NCBI GenBank assembly: GCA_963974935.1
Contig: CAXBEV010000009.1
Location: forward strand, 78,357 to 142,356
Reading direction: 5' to 3'
Source: UBA4479 sp963974935
GTDB taxonomy: Bacteria; Pseudomonadota; Alphaproteobacteria; Rhodospirillales; Casp-alpha2
DNA: 64,000 nucleotides
In this document: piece after piece, positions 42,645 to 52,077 of the stretch
Numbering within the stretch: position 1 is the stretch's first letter
How the letters are laid out: every line of letters starts with the position of its first letter
Made by a program: the position numbers and the translations under genes
Notes under the pieces: model-generated
Database searches by the model: none
Told to the model about the DNA's origin: nothing
The model's input: only the letters and a program-made list of their open reading frames with translations

Positions 42645-42677
42645 AACGGGAGTAGCGCCTTGGGCGTTACTCCCGTT
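42645..42677 (+). other. 15-bp hairpin between rplT and pheS
   Basis: Arms 42645-42659 and 42663-42677 (one G-U pair) with a TTG loop: AACGGGAGTAGCGCC and GGCGTTACTCCCGTT. No T-run follows, so it is not a standard terminator. It might be an RNA processing or attenuation element before pheST. I find no Phe-rich leader peptide like the one in enterobacterial pheST. Confidence 0.6.
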
Positions 42678-42724
42678 CGCATGTTTAAGGCTCGCAACGG
42701 CGCGGGTTACAAGGCGAGGACACG

Positions 42725-43798
42725 ATGGAAACTCCGGATCAGCTGCGCGACATCTTGCTGCAAGAAGCCGCAGACGCCGACACCCTGGGCGCACTCGAAG
42801 CACTCCGCGTGTCTGCGCTCGGCAAGAAAGGCCGCATCACCGATTTGATGAAGGGCCTGGGGCAAATGGATCCCGATGCCCGCAAATCTGCCGGCCAAGC
42901 GCTGAACGCCTTGAAAGACGAAGTCGCCGCCGCCATCGATGCGAAAAAAACCACCCTTGCCGACGCCGACCTGGACCGTCGCCTGATGACCGAAAAAATC
43001 GACGTGACGCTGCCGTCCAACCCACAGGCCGAAGGCTATGTGCACCCGATCAGCCAAACCATTGACGAGATCATCGCGATTTTCGGCGAAATGGGCTTCA
43101 CCGTCGCCGAAGGCCCGGACATCGAAGACGATTGGCATAACTTCACGGCCCTGAACATTCCGCCCGATCATCCGGCGCGCCAAGAACACGACACGTTTTA
43201 TCTGCCGGGCGAACATGGCGAGCGCAAAGTCCTGCGCACCCACACCAGCCCGACGCAGATCCGCACCATGACCGCGCACAAGCCGCCGATCCGGATCATC
43301 GTGCCGGGGCGCACATACCGCTCGGACTATGACGCCACCCATTCACCGATGTTCCATCAGATCGAAGGCTTAGTGATCGACAAAACCTCGCATATGGGTC
43401 ACCTCAAAGGTTGCTTGATCGAATTCTGCCGCGCGTTTTTCGAGGTCGATGACCTGCCAGTGCGCTTTCGCCCGAGCTATTTCCCGTTCACCGAACCCTC
43501 TGCCGAGGTCGATATCGGTTGCACCCGCGAAGGCGGCGGGCTTCGGATCGGTCACGGCGACGATTGGCTGGAGATTTTGGGCTCAGGCATGGTCAACCCG
43601 AATGTGTTGCGTAACTGCGGCATCGACCCCGAAGAATACAAGGGCTTTGCCTTCGGCATGGGCATTGAGCGGGTCGCGATGCTGAAGTACGGCATCCCCG
43701 ATTTACGCACATTCTACGAAAGCGACCTACGCTGGCTGCGTCATTACGGCTTCCGGTCTTTGGAAGTGCCCGGCATGGTCGGAGGGCTGGTGCGATGA
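42725..43798 (+). CDS. pheS: phenylalanyl-tRNA synthetase alpha subunit
   Basis: Catalytic subunit of the alpha2-beta2 synthetase charging tRNA-Phe, 357 residues. An N-terminal coiled coil (about 1-90) is followed by the class II core: motif 1 region with HPISQTIDEI, motif 2 (LRTHTSPTQIRTM ... CRAFFEVDDLPVRFRPSYFP) and motif 3 (GFAFGMGIERVAMLKYGI). The stop overlaps the pheT start by 4 bases (ATGA). Confidence 0.97.
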   Translation: METPDQLRDILLQEAADADTLGALEALRVSALGKKGRITDLMKGLGQMDPDARKSAGQALNALKDEVAAAIDAKKTTLADADLDRRLMTEKIDVTLPSNPQAEGYVHPISQTIDEIIAIFGEMGFTVAEGPDIEDDWHNFTALNIPPDHPARQEHDTFYLPGEHGERKVLRTHTSPTQIRTMTAHKPPIRIIVPGRTYRSDYDATHSPMFHQIEGLVIDKTSHMGHLKGCLIEFCRAFFEVDDLPVRFRPSYFPFTEPSAEVDIGCTREGGGLRIGHGDDWLEILGSGMVNPNVLRNCGIDPEEYKGFAFGMGIERVAMLKYGIPDLRTFYESDLRWLRHYGFRSLEVPGMVGGLVR

Positions 43799-46200
43799 AA
43801 TTCACGCTGAGCTGGCTCAAAGAGCATCTTGAAACCACCGCATCTTTGACCGAGATCACCGACGCGCTGACCATGGTCGGACTCGAGCTTGAAGGTGTCG
43901 AAGATCGCGCCAAAGGGCTTGAGACGTTCGTAACTGCAAAAGTCATCGAAGCCAAACCGCATCCGAACGCCGACCGGCTTCGCGTCTGCACGGTCGATCC
44001 AGGCAACGGCGAAACCGTCGAACTGGTCTGCGGCGCACCGAATGCGCGCACCGGCATGGTCGGCGTGTTTGCGCCTGGCGGATCATATATTCCCGGCACC
44101 GGCATTACTTTAAAGCCGACCGAAATTCGCGGCGTAACGTCGAACGGCATGTTGCTGTCGGAACGCGAAATGGGGATTTCCGAAGAACACGACGGCATCG
44201 TCGATCTGGACCCGACGACGCCGGTCGGCAAACCGGCCATCGACGTCATGGGCCTGAATAATCCGATCATCGACATCGCGATCACGCCGAACCGGGGCGA
44301 TTGCCTTGGCGTGCGCGGTGTGGCGCGGGATCTAGCCGCTGCCGGCCTGGGCACCCTAAAGCCGCTCGCCAACGGCCCTGTGCCCGGCGCGTTTAAAAGT
44401 AGCATTGATGTAAAGCTCGACTTCGACGCAGACCATGCATCGGCATGTCCGTATTTCGTCGGTCGCCTGATCAAAGGTGTCAGCAACGGCGAGAGCCCGG
44501 CGTGGCTGAAAGAAAAACTGATCGCCATCGGGCTACGCCCGATCTCGACGCTGGTCGATATCACCAACCTGTTGACGTTTGATCTGAACCGACCGTTACA
44601 CGTTTTCGATGCCGACAAAGTCAGCGGCGATCTGCACGTGCGGCTGTCAAAATCCGGCGAAACGCTGCAGGCGTTGAACGATAAAGAATACACGCTGGAC
44701 GACGAGATGACCGTGATCGCCGACGACAACGGCGCGGAAGCGCTCGGCGGCGTCATGGGCGGTGAAGTTTCCGGGGTGACGGCAGAGACCGTAAACGTGT
44801 TTGTTGAAAGCGCGTTCTTTGATCCGACCCGCACCGCCATGACAGGGCGAAAATTGAATTTGCTGTCCGACGCCCGCTATCGTTTTGAACGCGGGATTGA
44901 TCCGGCGTTCTTAGAAACCGGCATGGAAGTCGCGACCCGTTTGATCCTTGATCTGTGCGGCGGCGAGCCGTCGGAACTGGTGATCGCCGGTGGCAATCCG
45001 TTGCAGGGCCGTGCGATCACATTTCGCCCGGCACGGGTGCGGGAGCTCACCGGCATCGACATTTCAAGTGACGAGATTCAGCGTATCCTCTCGGTATTGG
45101 GCTTCGTAGTATCAGGTAGCGGTGACACTTGGGACGTCGCAGTGCCGAGTTGGCGCAGTGATATCGAAATGGAAGCCTGTCTTGTCGAAGAGGTCGTGCG
45201 CATCAACGGTTTCGATAAAATCCCGGCGACGCCGCTGCCCCGCGATACCGTACTGCCGACCCCGGCCCTGAGCGAAGTGCAAAAGCGCCGCGTCATTGCG
45301 CGTCGCACCTTAGCTGCACGAGGCCTGACCGAGGCCGTAACCTATTCGTTCATGGGCGAAGCCGAAGCAGCGTTGTTTGCCGATGTCCCAGACAGCGTCC
45401 GCATCGCCAACCCCATCAGTTCCGAGCTTTCGGTGATGCGCCCAACCGCGCTCGCCAATCTGATCCAAGCGGCGGGGCGCAATGCGGCGCGCGGCTTCAG
45501 CGATGCGGATTTGTTTGAAGTCGGTCCGCAATACGCTGGCGACCTGCCCGAAGATCAAATCATTGCCGCCGTCGGTATCCGCACCGGCAATGTGGCGCCG
45601 AAACATTGGTCGCACGCCGTGACCCCAGTCGATGCTTATTTGGCGAAAGCCGATTGTGAAGCGGTTCTGGGCGCGCTGGGTGCACCCGTCGACAAGCTTC
45701 AAGTCTTCACCGACGTCGCGGCCTATTACCATCCGGGCCGCGCCGGTGAGCTTCGGCTCGGACCAAAAAACACCCTGGCCCGCTTCGGCGAGATTAACCC
45801 CCGCGTGCTGGCGGCGCTCGACGTCAAAGGCCCGGTGGTGGCGTTTGAGATTTTCCCGGACGCCGTCCCGATGCCAAAAGCAAAGACCGCGGCGCGTGCC
45901 ATGCTGACCCTGTCTGCGCTACAACCGCTAGAGCGGGACTTCGCGTTTGTTGTCAACGCCGATGTGCCGGCAGCCAAAATCGTTCAAGCCGCACGCGGCG
46001 CAGACAAAGCGCTGATCGAAGACATTCGCGTCTTCGACGTGTTCGAAGGGCCGTCTTTAGGTGAAGGCAAAAAGTCACTCGCGATCACGGCTGTGTTGCA
46101 ACCTACCGAAAAGACGCTCACCGACGAGGACATTGAGGCGGTCTCACAAAAGATCGTCGCTGCGGTTGAAAAGGCAGCCGGCGGCGTGCTGCGGGGTTGA
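43795..46200 (+). CDS. pheT: phenylalanyl-tRNA synthetase beta subunit
   Basis: 801-residue partner of PheS. Domains in order: B1/B2 tRNA-binding EMAP-like fold (about 40-150, VCGAPNARTGMVGVFAPGG), B3/4 editing domain (about 210-390), B5 (about 405-475), an inactive class II core, and a C-terminal ferredoxin-fold anticodon-binding domain. It edits mischarged Tyr-tRNA-Phe. Translationally coupled to pheS by a 4-base overlap. Confidence 0.97.
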   Translation: MKFTLSWLKEHLETTASLTEITDALTMVGLELEGVEDRAKGLETFVTAKVIEAKPHPNADRLRVCTVDPGNGETVELVCGAPNARTGMVGVFAPGGSYIPGTGITLKPTEIRGVTSNGMLLSEREMGISEEHDGIVDLDPTTPVGKPAIDVMGLNNPIIDIAITPNRGDCLGVRGVARDLAAAGLGTLKPLANGPVPGAFKSSIDVKLDFDADHASACPYFVGRLIKGVSNGESPAWLKEKLIAIGLRPISTLVDITNLLTFDLNRPLHVFDADKVSGDLHVRLSKSGETLQALNDKEYTLDDEMTVIADDNGAEALGGVMGGEVSGVTAETVNVFVESAFFDPTRTAMTGRKLNLLSDARYRFERGIDPAFLETGMEVATRLILDLCGGEPSELVIAGGNPLQGRAITFRPARVRELTGIDISSDEIQRILSVLGFVVSGSGDTWDVAVPSWRSDIEMEACLVEEVVRINGFDKIPATPLPRDTVLPTPALSEVQKRRVIARRTLAARGLTEAVTYSFMGEAEAALFADVPDSVRIANPISSELSVMRPTALANLIQAAGRNAARGFSDADLFEVGPQYAGDLPEDQIIAAVGIRTGNVAPKHWSHAVTPVDAYLAKADCEAVLGALGAPVDKLQVFTDVAAYYHPGRAGELRLGPKNTLARFGEINPRVLAALDVKGPVVAFEIFPDAVPMPKAKTAARAMLTLSALQPLERDFAFVVNADVPAAKIVQAARGADKALIEDIRVFDVFEGPSLGEGKKSLAITAVLQPTEKTLTDEDIEAVSQKIVAAVEKAAGGVLRG

Positions 46201-46215
46201 CCCGTCAAGACCCAA

Positions 46216-46234
46216 GCCCCCTAGAATGGGGGGT
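46216..46234 (+). terminator. weak hairpin after pheT
   Basis: C-rich and G-rich arms (CCCCC at 46217-46221, GGGGGG at 46228-46233) flank a short loop, followed by TGCCCATTTTGG. It may terminate pheST transcripts before the BLUF gene. The T-run is poor, so read-through is possible. Confidence 0.4.
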
Positions 46235-46254
46235 GCCCATTTTGGAGAAGAATA

Positions 46255-46698
46255 ATGTCTGTTCGCCAGGTACTTTACACCAGCCAGGCGGTTAACTTTA
46301 CTTCAGCAGAAGAATGCAAAGATATTCTTCACACATCGCATACCAATAATCCTCGCAACGATATCACAGGGTTCCTGCTGGCGTTAGATAACGGGACATT
46401 CTTACAAATACTTGAGGGTCCGCATGATGCGGTGGCGCATAGCCTTCAACGAATATCCAGTGATCCCCGCCATTCAGGACTCACGATCATTTATGATGAA
46501 GAAGCGGATGAGCGCGCTTTCGCCGAATGGTCGATGGGGTTCAGCGCAATTACGCTCGCAGAATATTCGCAAATGCCGGCGTTTCGGAATTTAACGACAG
46601 ACGCAGATTTCGAGACATTGTTTCAGGACGGTCCCATCGTGCTATCTGTCATGCGTACAATCTGTAATGCAAACCGCTCGCCATACGGCACACGCTAG
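46255..46698 (+). CDS. short BLUF-domain blue-light photoreceptor
   Basis: FAD-binding blue-light sensor consisting of one BLUF domain and a short tail, 147 residues. The photoactive residues align with AppA/Slr1694: Y8 (VLYTS), N32 and R34 (NNPRNDITG), Q51 (FLQILEG), and W92 and M94 (EWSMGF). Short BLUF proteins signal by binding a partner. No output domain is fused. GGAGAA precedes the ATG. Its stop shares a CTAG with the stop of the convergent membrane cyclase, an attractive candidate partner. Confidence 0.93.
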   Translation: MSVRQVLYTSQAVNFTSAEECKDILHTSHTNNPRNDITGFLLALDNGTFLQILEGPHDAVAHSLQRISSDPRHSGLTIIYDEEADERAFAEWSMGFSAITLAEYSQMPAFRNLTTDADFETLFQDGPIVLSVMRTICNANRSPYGTR

Positions 46699-48020
46699 CC
46701 AAGATTAGGGGTATAAACCCGAACCGGCTGACTCCGCCCTTTGACTTGAGCTTCACACACAAAATCACACGCATATTCTAGATTTATCGCCTGATGCGTG
46801 GCTTCACCCATCATAATATACGTACCATGCTCTTTATTCAGTTGTTCAAGTCGGGCGGCGATGTTGACGTTGTCGCCGTGCACCGTAAACACCAACCGAT
46901 CCTGCGCACCGACGGCACCCACCGCGATCTCGCCGGTGTTGATGCCGCAACGGGTTTTCAGAACGGCACCGTTGAAGGTTTGCGTACGCGCGACCTCCTC
47001 GATGGCAATCGCCGTGCGAACCGCGTTGGCAGCGTGATCCGGATCATCCATAACGGCGTTGAACGTGATCAACATCAGGTCGCCTTCAAACAGCGTAATG
47101 ACGCCGCCAAAGCGATCGATCACCTCGCCCATCGCGCCAAAATACGCATTCAGCGTGGTCGCCAATTCCTGTGCCGACATATTTTCAGATACCGTCGAAA
47201 AACCTTCGATATCGGTGAAGATAATGCTGGCATCTCGGGTCTCGCCATCGCCCGGTTGGATTTGCCTGTCGGCAGAAGTAATCCGATGGGCGACTTCTTT
47301 TGACACGAAGCGGGACAAATCCTGCGCCGCCGTTTGCTCTAAGATCGCCCGGTAAAATGCATTCCGGCCTCGGATCACTGCGATACACAACACCGCCGTG
47401 ACCAAAAATATCGACACCATTTTATCGATCTCGGCACCCACCAAAATCGAATTTGAGGTCATATACTGTACATAGTCACGGGTGATCATCGGGTTACCGT
47501 CTTCGGCGATCATCACCCAACCCATCAACACGCCCCAACCGAAGATCGCGGCAAAGCCCGAGATCATAATATAGCGGGGCTCGAACCGAAGCGCGCGCAA
47601 CGCAATAAAGATGAACACGTACATCAGCGTCGGCGCTTTCAGATAAAAACTAGCCGGCTGATCGTATTGAATATGAAAACTCCAGATCATCACCATCAGG
47701 AGTGTCACGTCCATCAACACTGACAGTGTTAGAAACCAGTGCGTCAGCGCATTGCGATAGGACAAGATCATGCGGACCACGGTAAACACGAAGTACGCAG
47801 CCAGCGCGAACGGTACGACCTCAAACCGGGTCGCCATCATCGCGCTCAACCCTTGAGATACCAGATACAAGCTGGCAAACAAAACGATCAGCACGAACTG
47901 CACCCACGAAATCAGCCGCTCGCTGGCATCCTGGCGGGTTTGAATTTGCTCAAGGACACGGGCCGGCAAGTGATCGCGGACCGGTTCGCCGAAAATAAAC
48001 GTGCTGAGTTTCTGCCACAT
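46695..48020 (-). CDS. membrane class III adenylate/guanylate cyclase
   Basis: 441 residues: six membrane helices (about 39-58, 65-87, 97-113, 129-145, 148-171, 201-216), then a linker (LSRFVSKEVAHRI, about 235-246) and a cyclase homology domain. Metal-binding D270 (FTDIEGFS) and D314 (FEGDLML) and transition-state N386 and R390 (VNIAARLE) are kept. The purine-selecting Lys is replaced by Leu (L310), with Thr (T379) at the second selectivity site, so cAMP versus cGMP preference, or activity at all, is uncertain. Confidence 0.87.
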   Translation of the reverse strand: MWQKLSTFIFGEPVRDHLPARVLEQIQTRQDASERLISWVQFVLIVLFASLYLVSQGLSAMMATRFEVVPFALAAYFVFTVVRMILSYRNALTHWFLTLSVLMDVTLLMVMIWSFHIQYDQPASFYLKAPTLMYVFIFIALRALRFEPRYIMISGFAAIFGWGVLMGWVMIAEDGNPMITRDYVQYMTSNSILVGAEIDKMVSIFLVTAVLCIAVIRGRNAFYRAILEQTAAQDLSRFVSKEVAHRITSADRQIQPGDGETRDASIIFTDIEGFSTVSENMSAQELATTLNAYFGAMGEVIDRFGGVITLFEGDLMLITFNAVMDDPDHAANAVRTAIAIEEVARTQTFNGAVLKTRCGINTGEIAVGAVGAQDRLVFTVHGDNVNIAARLEQLNKEHGTYIMMGEATHQAINLEYACDFVCEAQVKGRSQPVRVYTPNLG

Positions 48021-48335
48021 GCCAGGCAGTCTAGCTGGAAGCTGGGAAAAGAGGAGTAACTAAATCGCGATCAACGCGCAGAAGACGGAATACGAACCAC
48101 GATCTCGCGAGAACGAGCGCGGAACCCCAACAATCGTGCGACGCCTCGGAAGAAAAGGTGCACATCGCGACGATCCGTAAATCTGAGGTCGGCAAACATT
48201 GGCGTAATCCCGTACAAAAGTGAATGATCTCCGGTTTCATAAACACCGGATCCTATATTGACTGTGACCACCGTCACCGTAATGCGATCAATATGCACTT
48301 AAACGAGATCAGTATGCGCTTTTTTAGGTTCAATC
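48021..48335. other. intergenic region with one doubtful small frame
   Basis: A 315-base stretch between the divergently ending neighbours. The start half of the cyclase gene should contain its promoter in 48021-48100 but no clear hexamers are seen. The minus strand holds a 75-codon frame (48298-48071, GTG start) with plausible codon use but no ribosome site. No repeat or strong terminator stands out. Confidence 0.4.
48071..48298 (-). CDS. doubtful small open reading frame
   Basis: 75 codons from GTG. The product (VNIGSGVYETGDHSLLYG, later DVHLFFRGVARLLGF) reads like a folded protein rather than random sequence, with alternating hydrophobic residues, but it matches no family I know. There is no Shine-Dalgarno before the GTG. 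It lies 37 bases after the GntR gene on the same strand, so it might be a third cistron of that operon. More likely than not it is spurious. Confidence 0.25.
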   Translation of the reverse strand: MHIDRITVTVVTVNIGSGVYETGDHSLLYGITPMFADLRFTDRRDVHLFFRGVARLLGFRARSREIVVRIPSSAR

Positions 48336-49046
48336 TTAATCATACGCCGCCACGCCGGCACTGTCGCCGTGACCGTCACGAATTGATTGTTTGACGGTTT
48401 CGCGCTTGTTCTCCAGATGCCGACCCAGCAGGTCAGATAATCGACCACCATCGCGGGCTTCGAGAGCGGCAAGGATTTCATCATGTTCACGCATCGCTTG
48501 GTCCCAGCGCGCCGGCGTCATATTCGAACGAAAGCGCGCCAGACGAATGCGACCTGCAAGGGACCGGTACTGGGTTTCCAGCGTTGGGTTGGCGGCAGCA
48601 CGTAAGATCGCTTCGTGAATTTGTTGATTGAGCGCAAAATATTGCGGTAATTCACGACGCGTGTGATGCAGAGCCATTTGGTAATGCAGCGCGCGAATTT
48701 CAGCGAACTCGGCATCGGTGATGCGGGTGCATGCCAACTCGCCGGACAACGCTTCCAGCGCACCCATAACCGGAAAGATTTCGTCGACATCGGCTTCGGT
48801 CAACATCGTGACGCGCGCACCACGATTGGGCAGCAGGTCCAACAAACCCTCGCCCCCCAAAACTTTGAGCGCTTCGCGGAGCGGCGTGCGCGAGACGCCG
48901 AACATATCGCAAAGCCGTTGCTCAGGGACCCGCTCGCCACCTTGCAGCTCGCCGGAAAAAATCATCTCGCGGATACGCGCGACCAACTCTTCGTGCAGGC
49001 TGGATCGTGACAGCGGCTGGACGGTCGGTTGGGCAAGCCCGTTCAT
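48336..49046 (-). CDS. GntR family (FCD subfamily) transcriptional regulator
   Basis: 236 residues. The winged helix-turn-helix (about 15-80) has EQRLCDMFGVSRTPLREALKVL; the all-helical FCD ligand domain (about 90-220) carries the metal/ligand residues in FALNQQIHEAIL and the HDEILAALEARD segment. FCD regulators usually sense a small organic acid. The ATG overlaps the stop of the FAD/Fe-S dehydrogenase gene (ATGA), so the regulator is co-transcribed with its likely target and probably acts on the twin sites at 52078 and 52141. Confidence 0.92.
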   Translation of the reverse strand: MNGLAQPTVQPLSRSSLHEELVARIREMIFSGELQGGERVPEQRLCDMFGVSRTPLREALKVLGGEGLLDLLPNRGARVTMLTEADVDEIFPVMGALEALSGELACTRITDAEFAEIRALHYQMALHHTRRELPQYFALNQQIHEAILRAAANPTLETQYRSLAGRIRLARFRSNMTPARWDQAMREHDEILAALEARDGGRLSDLLGRHLENKRETVKQSIRDGHGDSAGVAAYD

Positions 49047-52042
49047 GCGGCATGCTCCTTTTTCGGCAAGGCACGGTCTATGACCTGCGCCACGTGAATG
49101 GCATCACGCTGGGCACCGTCATGGATTTGATGGCGGCAACTGGTGCCGTCGGCGACGATCAAGGTATCGGCCTTGGCGTCCCTGACCGCAGGCAGCAACG
49201 AAAGTTCCGCCATTTTCATGGACGTTTCATAGTTGTCGGCTTCATAGCCGAACGCACCGGCCATGCCGCAGCAGCTGCTTTCAATCGTTTCCACCGAAAG
49301 GCCCGGCACGAAGCGCAGCACTTTTTCGACGGCGCCCATGGCAGCAAATGCCTTTTGATGACAGTGGCCGTGCAACAGGGCTTCAGTTTCCGCGAGTGGT
49401 TCAAGATCAAGCTTCAACGTACCGGCATCGATCTCGCGCGCTAAAAACTCTTCAAACAAAAACGCGTTTTCAGCGACGATGGCACTGTCGGCCCCCGGCA
49501 GGACCGAGAGAAATTCATCCTTAAGCGTGAACAGGCAGGACGGCTCCAGACCAATGATCGGCACGCCGGCACGCACAAACGGCAATACGGCTTCAAGCAT
49601 ACGTGTCGCTTCGACCCTGGCTTCGTCGACTAAGCCCGAGGCCAAGAACGTGCGACCACAGCACAGCGGGCGCTCACCAGCCTTCGGTTTGGCAATCGCG
49701 ACACGATAGCCGGCAGCTTCAAGCACACGCTTGGCGGCGCGAAGGTTTTCCGGCTCAAAGTAGGTGCTAAAGGTATCCGCCAACAGCACCACCGCATCCC
49801 CGACCGGGCACGATCCGGCACGGATGCCTTCTTGCTCGATGTCGAAAATATCACCGCGCCATTTCGGCAAAGTCCGCTTTGCCGAAAAGCCCAGGACAAT
49901 TTCAGACAGTTTCGCGAATCCCGGAATGATGTCGCGCAAGTTCATCACACCGGCCATACGTGACGCCATCGGCGCATAACGCGGCAAGTAGGCGATCAAT
50001 CGGTCTTTCAGCGAAACCCCGTGACGCTTGTTGTATTGATGCGCAACTTCAATCTTCATCTTCGCCATGTCGACGCCGGTCGGGCATTCCCGCTTGCAAC
50101 CTTTGCAGCCGACACACAATTGCATGGTGTCTTTCATGGCATCCGACGTCAGTGCGTCCGCACCAAGCTGGCCCGACAATGCGAGGCGCAACGAGTTCGC
50201 GCGACCGCGCGTAAGGTGTTGCTCGTCACCGGTGACCCGGAACGACGGACACATCACGCCCGGGTTGGATTTGCGGCACGTGCCGTTGTTGTTGCACATC
50301 TCGACAGCGCCGGAAAAACCGCCCCAATCCGACCAATCCAAGCCGGTTTCAAGTGGGATCGGCTGGTAGCCCGGCTTAAAGCGGAACAGCGTCCGGTCGT
50401 CCATCTTCGGCGGATCGACGATCTTGCCGGGGTTCATCAGGCCGTCCGGGTCGAACGCGCGTTTGACGTTTCGAAACGCCTCGGTCATCTCGGGGCCGAA
50501 CATCGCTTCGTGAAATTCAGAGCGCACCAGGCCGTCGCCATGTTCGCCGGAATGCGAGCCTTTGTATTCGCGCACCATTTCGAACGCTTCTTCGGCAATG
50601 TCACGCAGCTGTTTTGCGCCGACCTCGGTTTTCAGGTTGAGCACTGGGCGCACATGTAAGCAGCCGACCGAAGCATGCGCATACCAAGTCCCTTCGGTGC
50701 CGTGTTTGTGAAACACCTGCGTCAAACGGTCGGTGTATTCGGCCAAATCTTCAAGCCGTACCGCACAGTCTTCGATGAACGAGATCGGCTTTCCATCGCC
50801 CTTCATCGACATCATGATGTTGAGGCCGGATTTCCGCACTTCCCAAATCGCTTTTTGGAAAGTGGGATCGATGGCCTCGACGACGGCATCGGGGAAACCA
50901 AGATCCGCCATCGTCTCGCTGAGTTGTTTGAGGCGACGCAGATTTTCGTCCTGATCGGGTTCGGCAAATTCGACCAGCAAGATCGCATCGGGCGAACCTT
51001 TGACGAATTGATCAACCGTGCCTCGGAACATCGGAATGGCGCGGGATAATTCGATCATCGTGCGGTCCACCAATTCCACCGCGACGGGGCCCAGCTTGAC
51101 CAAGTGTTGGGCGGCGTTCATGGCATCATAGAATTTTGGGAAATGACAAACGCCGAGGGTTTTTGCTTTCGGCAACGGCTGCAACGAAATGTCGACCGCC
51201 GTCGAAAATGCCAATGTGCCTTCTGAACCGACCAATAGATGCGCCAAGTTCGGCAGGGGTGCGGTTTGGTGCACGGTTTGATTACTCCAACCGCCGCGCG
51301 CCGGTCCGGCCGGCATCAGCGCATCGATGTTGTAACCGCCAACGCGGCGCATCAGGTCGGGGAAGCTGTCTTTGACCAAAGCTTCGCGGTCACGGCCCAT
51401 CTCTAAAAGTTTTGCCACCAAATCGCGCTGATGATCGGCAAGGCCGGCCATACTTTGATTGTCCGACACCTCGCCGAAATGCATGGCGGTGCCGTCGGGC
51501 AAGATCGCATCGACGCCCCGCACGTTGTCGCGCATGGTGCCGTAGCGGATGGACCGGGACCCACACGAGTTATTGCCGGTCATACCGCCGATGGTGGCCC
51601 GGCTTGACGTTGAAACGTCGACCGGAAACCAAAGATCGTGCGGCTTCAAATATGCATTCAATTTATCCAGCACGATGCCCGGCTCGACCCGCGCGGTGCG
51701 CGACGAGGCATCAAATTCAAGAACACGGTTCATGTGCTTCGTCACATCGACAACAATGGCCTCGCCCACGGTCTGGCCGCACTGCGACGTCCCACCGCCC
51801 CGCGGCAACACCGGCATGCCTTCGTCGCGGGCAATGTCGATGACGGTTTTGACCTCGTCGGCTGAGGTCGGCACGACGACACCGACGGGTTCAACCTGAT
51901 AATGCGAGGCGTCGGTGGCATAGCGACCACGGGTGAACGGATCGAACAGCACATCACCGCCAATCGCGCTCTGAATCCGTTTCGCGAGCTTTTCGTCGCC
52001 GATCCGTCCGGTCGCCCGCAGGCCAAATTCTTTACGTGCCAT
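49043..52042 (-). CDS. FAD/Fe-S 2-hydroxyacid dehydrogenase (GlcD-GlpC fusion, YdiJ type)
   Basis: 999-residue fusion. The N-terminal PCMH FAD domain (about 40-270) has PRGGGTSQCGQTVG and GNNSCGSRSIRYGT; a FAD-oxidase C domain follows (to about 560); then Fe-S cysteines (CNNNGTC, CVGCKGCKRECPTG) and two CCG domains (CCGRTFLASG, HGHCHQKAF, CCGMAGAFGYE). Enzymes of this shape oxidise D-2-hydroxyacids such as D-lactate or D-2-hydroxyglutarate and pass electrons to the membrane. Substrate unknown. AGGAGA precedes ATG 52042. Operon with the GntR gene; divergent from the aminotransferase operon. Confidence 0.9.
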   Translation of the reverse strand: MARKEFGLRATGRIGDEKLAKRIQSAIGGDVLFDPFTRGRYATDASHYQVEPVGVVVPTSADEVKTVIDIARDEGMPVLPRGGGTSQCGQTVGEAIVVDVTKHMNRVLEFDASSRTARVEPGIVLDKLNAYLKPHDLWFPVDVSTSSRATIGGMTGNNSCGSRSIRYGTMRDNVRGVDAILPDGTAMHFGEVSDNQSMAGLADHQRDLVAKLLEMGRDREALVKDSFPDLMRRVGGYNIDALMPAGPARGGWSNQTVHQTAPLPNLAHLLVGSEGTLAFSTAVDISLQPLPKAKTLGVCHFPKFYDAMNAAQHLVKLGPVAVELVDRTMIELSRAIPMFRGTVDQFVKGSPDAILLVEFAEPDQDENLRRLKQLSETMADLGFPDAVVEAIDPTFQKAIWEVRKSGLNIMMSMKGDGKPISFIEDCAVRLEDLAEYTDRLTQVFHKHGTEGTWYAHASVGCLHVRPVLNLKTEVGAKQLRDIAEEAFEMVREYKGSHSGEHGDGLVRSEFHEAMFGPEMTEAFRNVKRAFDPDGLMNPGKIVDPPKMDDRTLFRFKPGYQPIPLETGLDWSDWGGFSGAVEMCNNNGTCRKSNPGVMCPSFRVTGDEQHLTRGRANSLRLALSGQLGADALTSDAMKDTMQLCVGCKGCKRECPTGVDMAKMKIEVAHQYNKRHGVSLKDRLIAYLPRYAPMASRMAGVMNLRDIIPGFAKLSEIVLGFSAKRTLPKWRGDIFDIEQEGIRAGSCPVGDAVVLLADTFSTYFEPENLRAAKRVLEAAGYRVAIAKPKAGERPLCCGRTFLASGLVDEARVEATRMLEAVLPFVRAGVPIIGLEPSCLFTLKDEFLSVLPGADSAIVAENAFLFEEFLAREIDAGTLKLDLEPLAETEALLHGHCHQKAFAAMGAVEKVLRFVPGLSVETIESSCCGMAGAFGYEADNYETSMKMAELSLLPAVRDAKADTLIVADGTSCRHQIHDGAQRDAIHVAQVIDRALPKKEHAA

Positions 52043-52077
52043 ATATCTGTGTCTCCTATGTACAGAGGCACGCTATC

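Noticed and set aside
43593..44840. 415-codon minus-strand frame opposite the pheS end and pheT
   Set aside because: Ser/Pro/Arg-rich low-complexity translation antisense to pheST; no domain seen.
49960..50659. Overlapping plus-strand frames inside the FAD/Fe-S dehydrogenase gene
   Set aside because: Antisense to conserved Fe-S cysteine motifs; no independent start signal or family resemblance.
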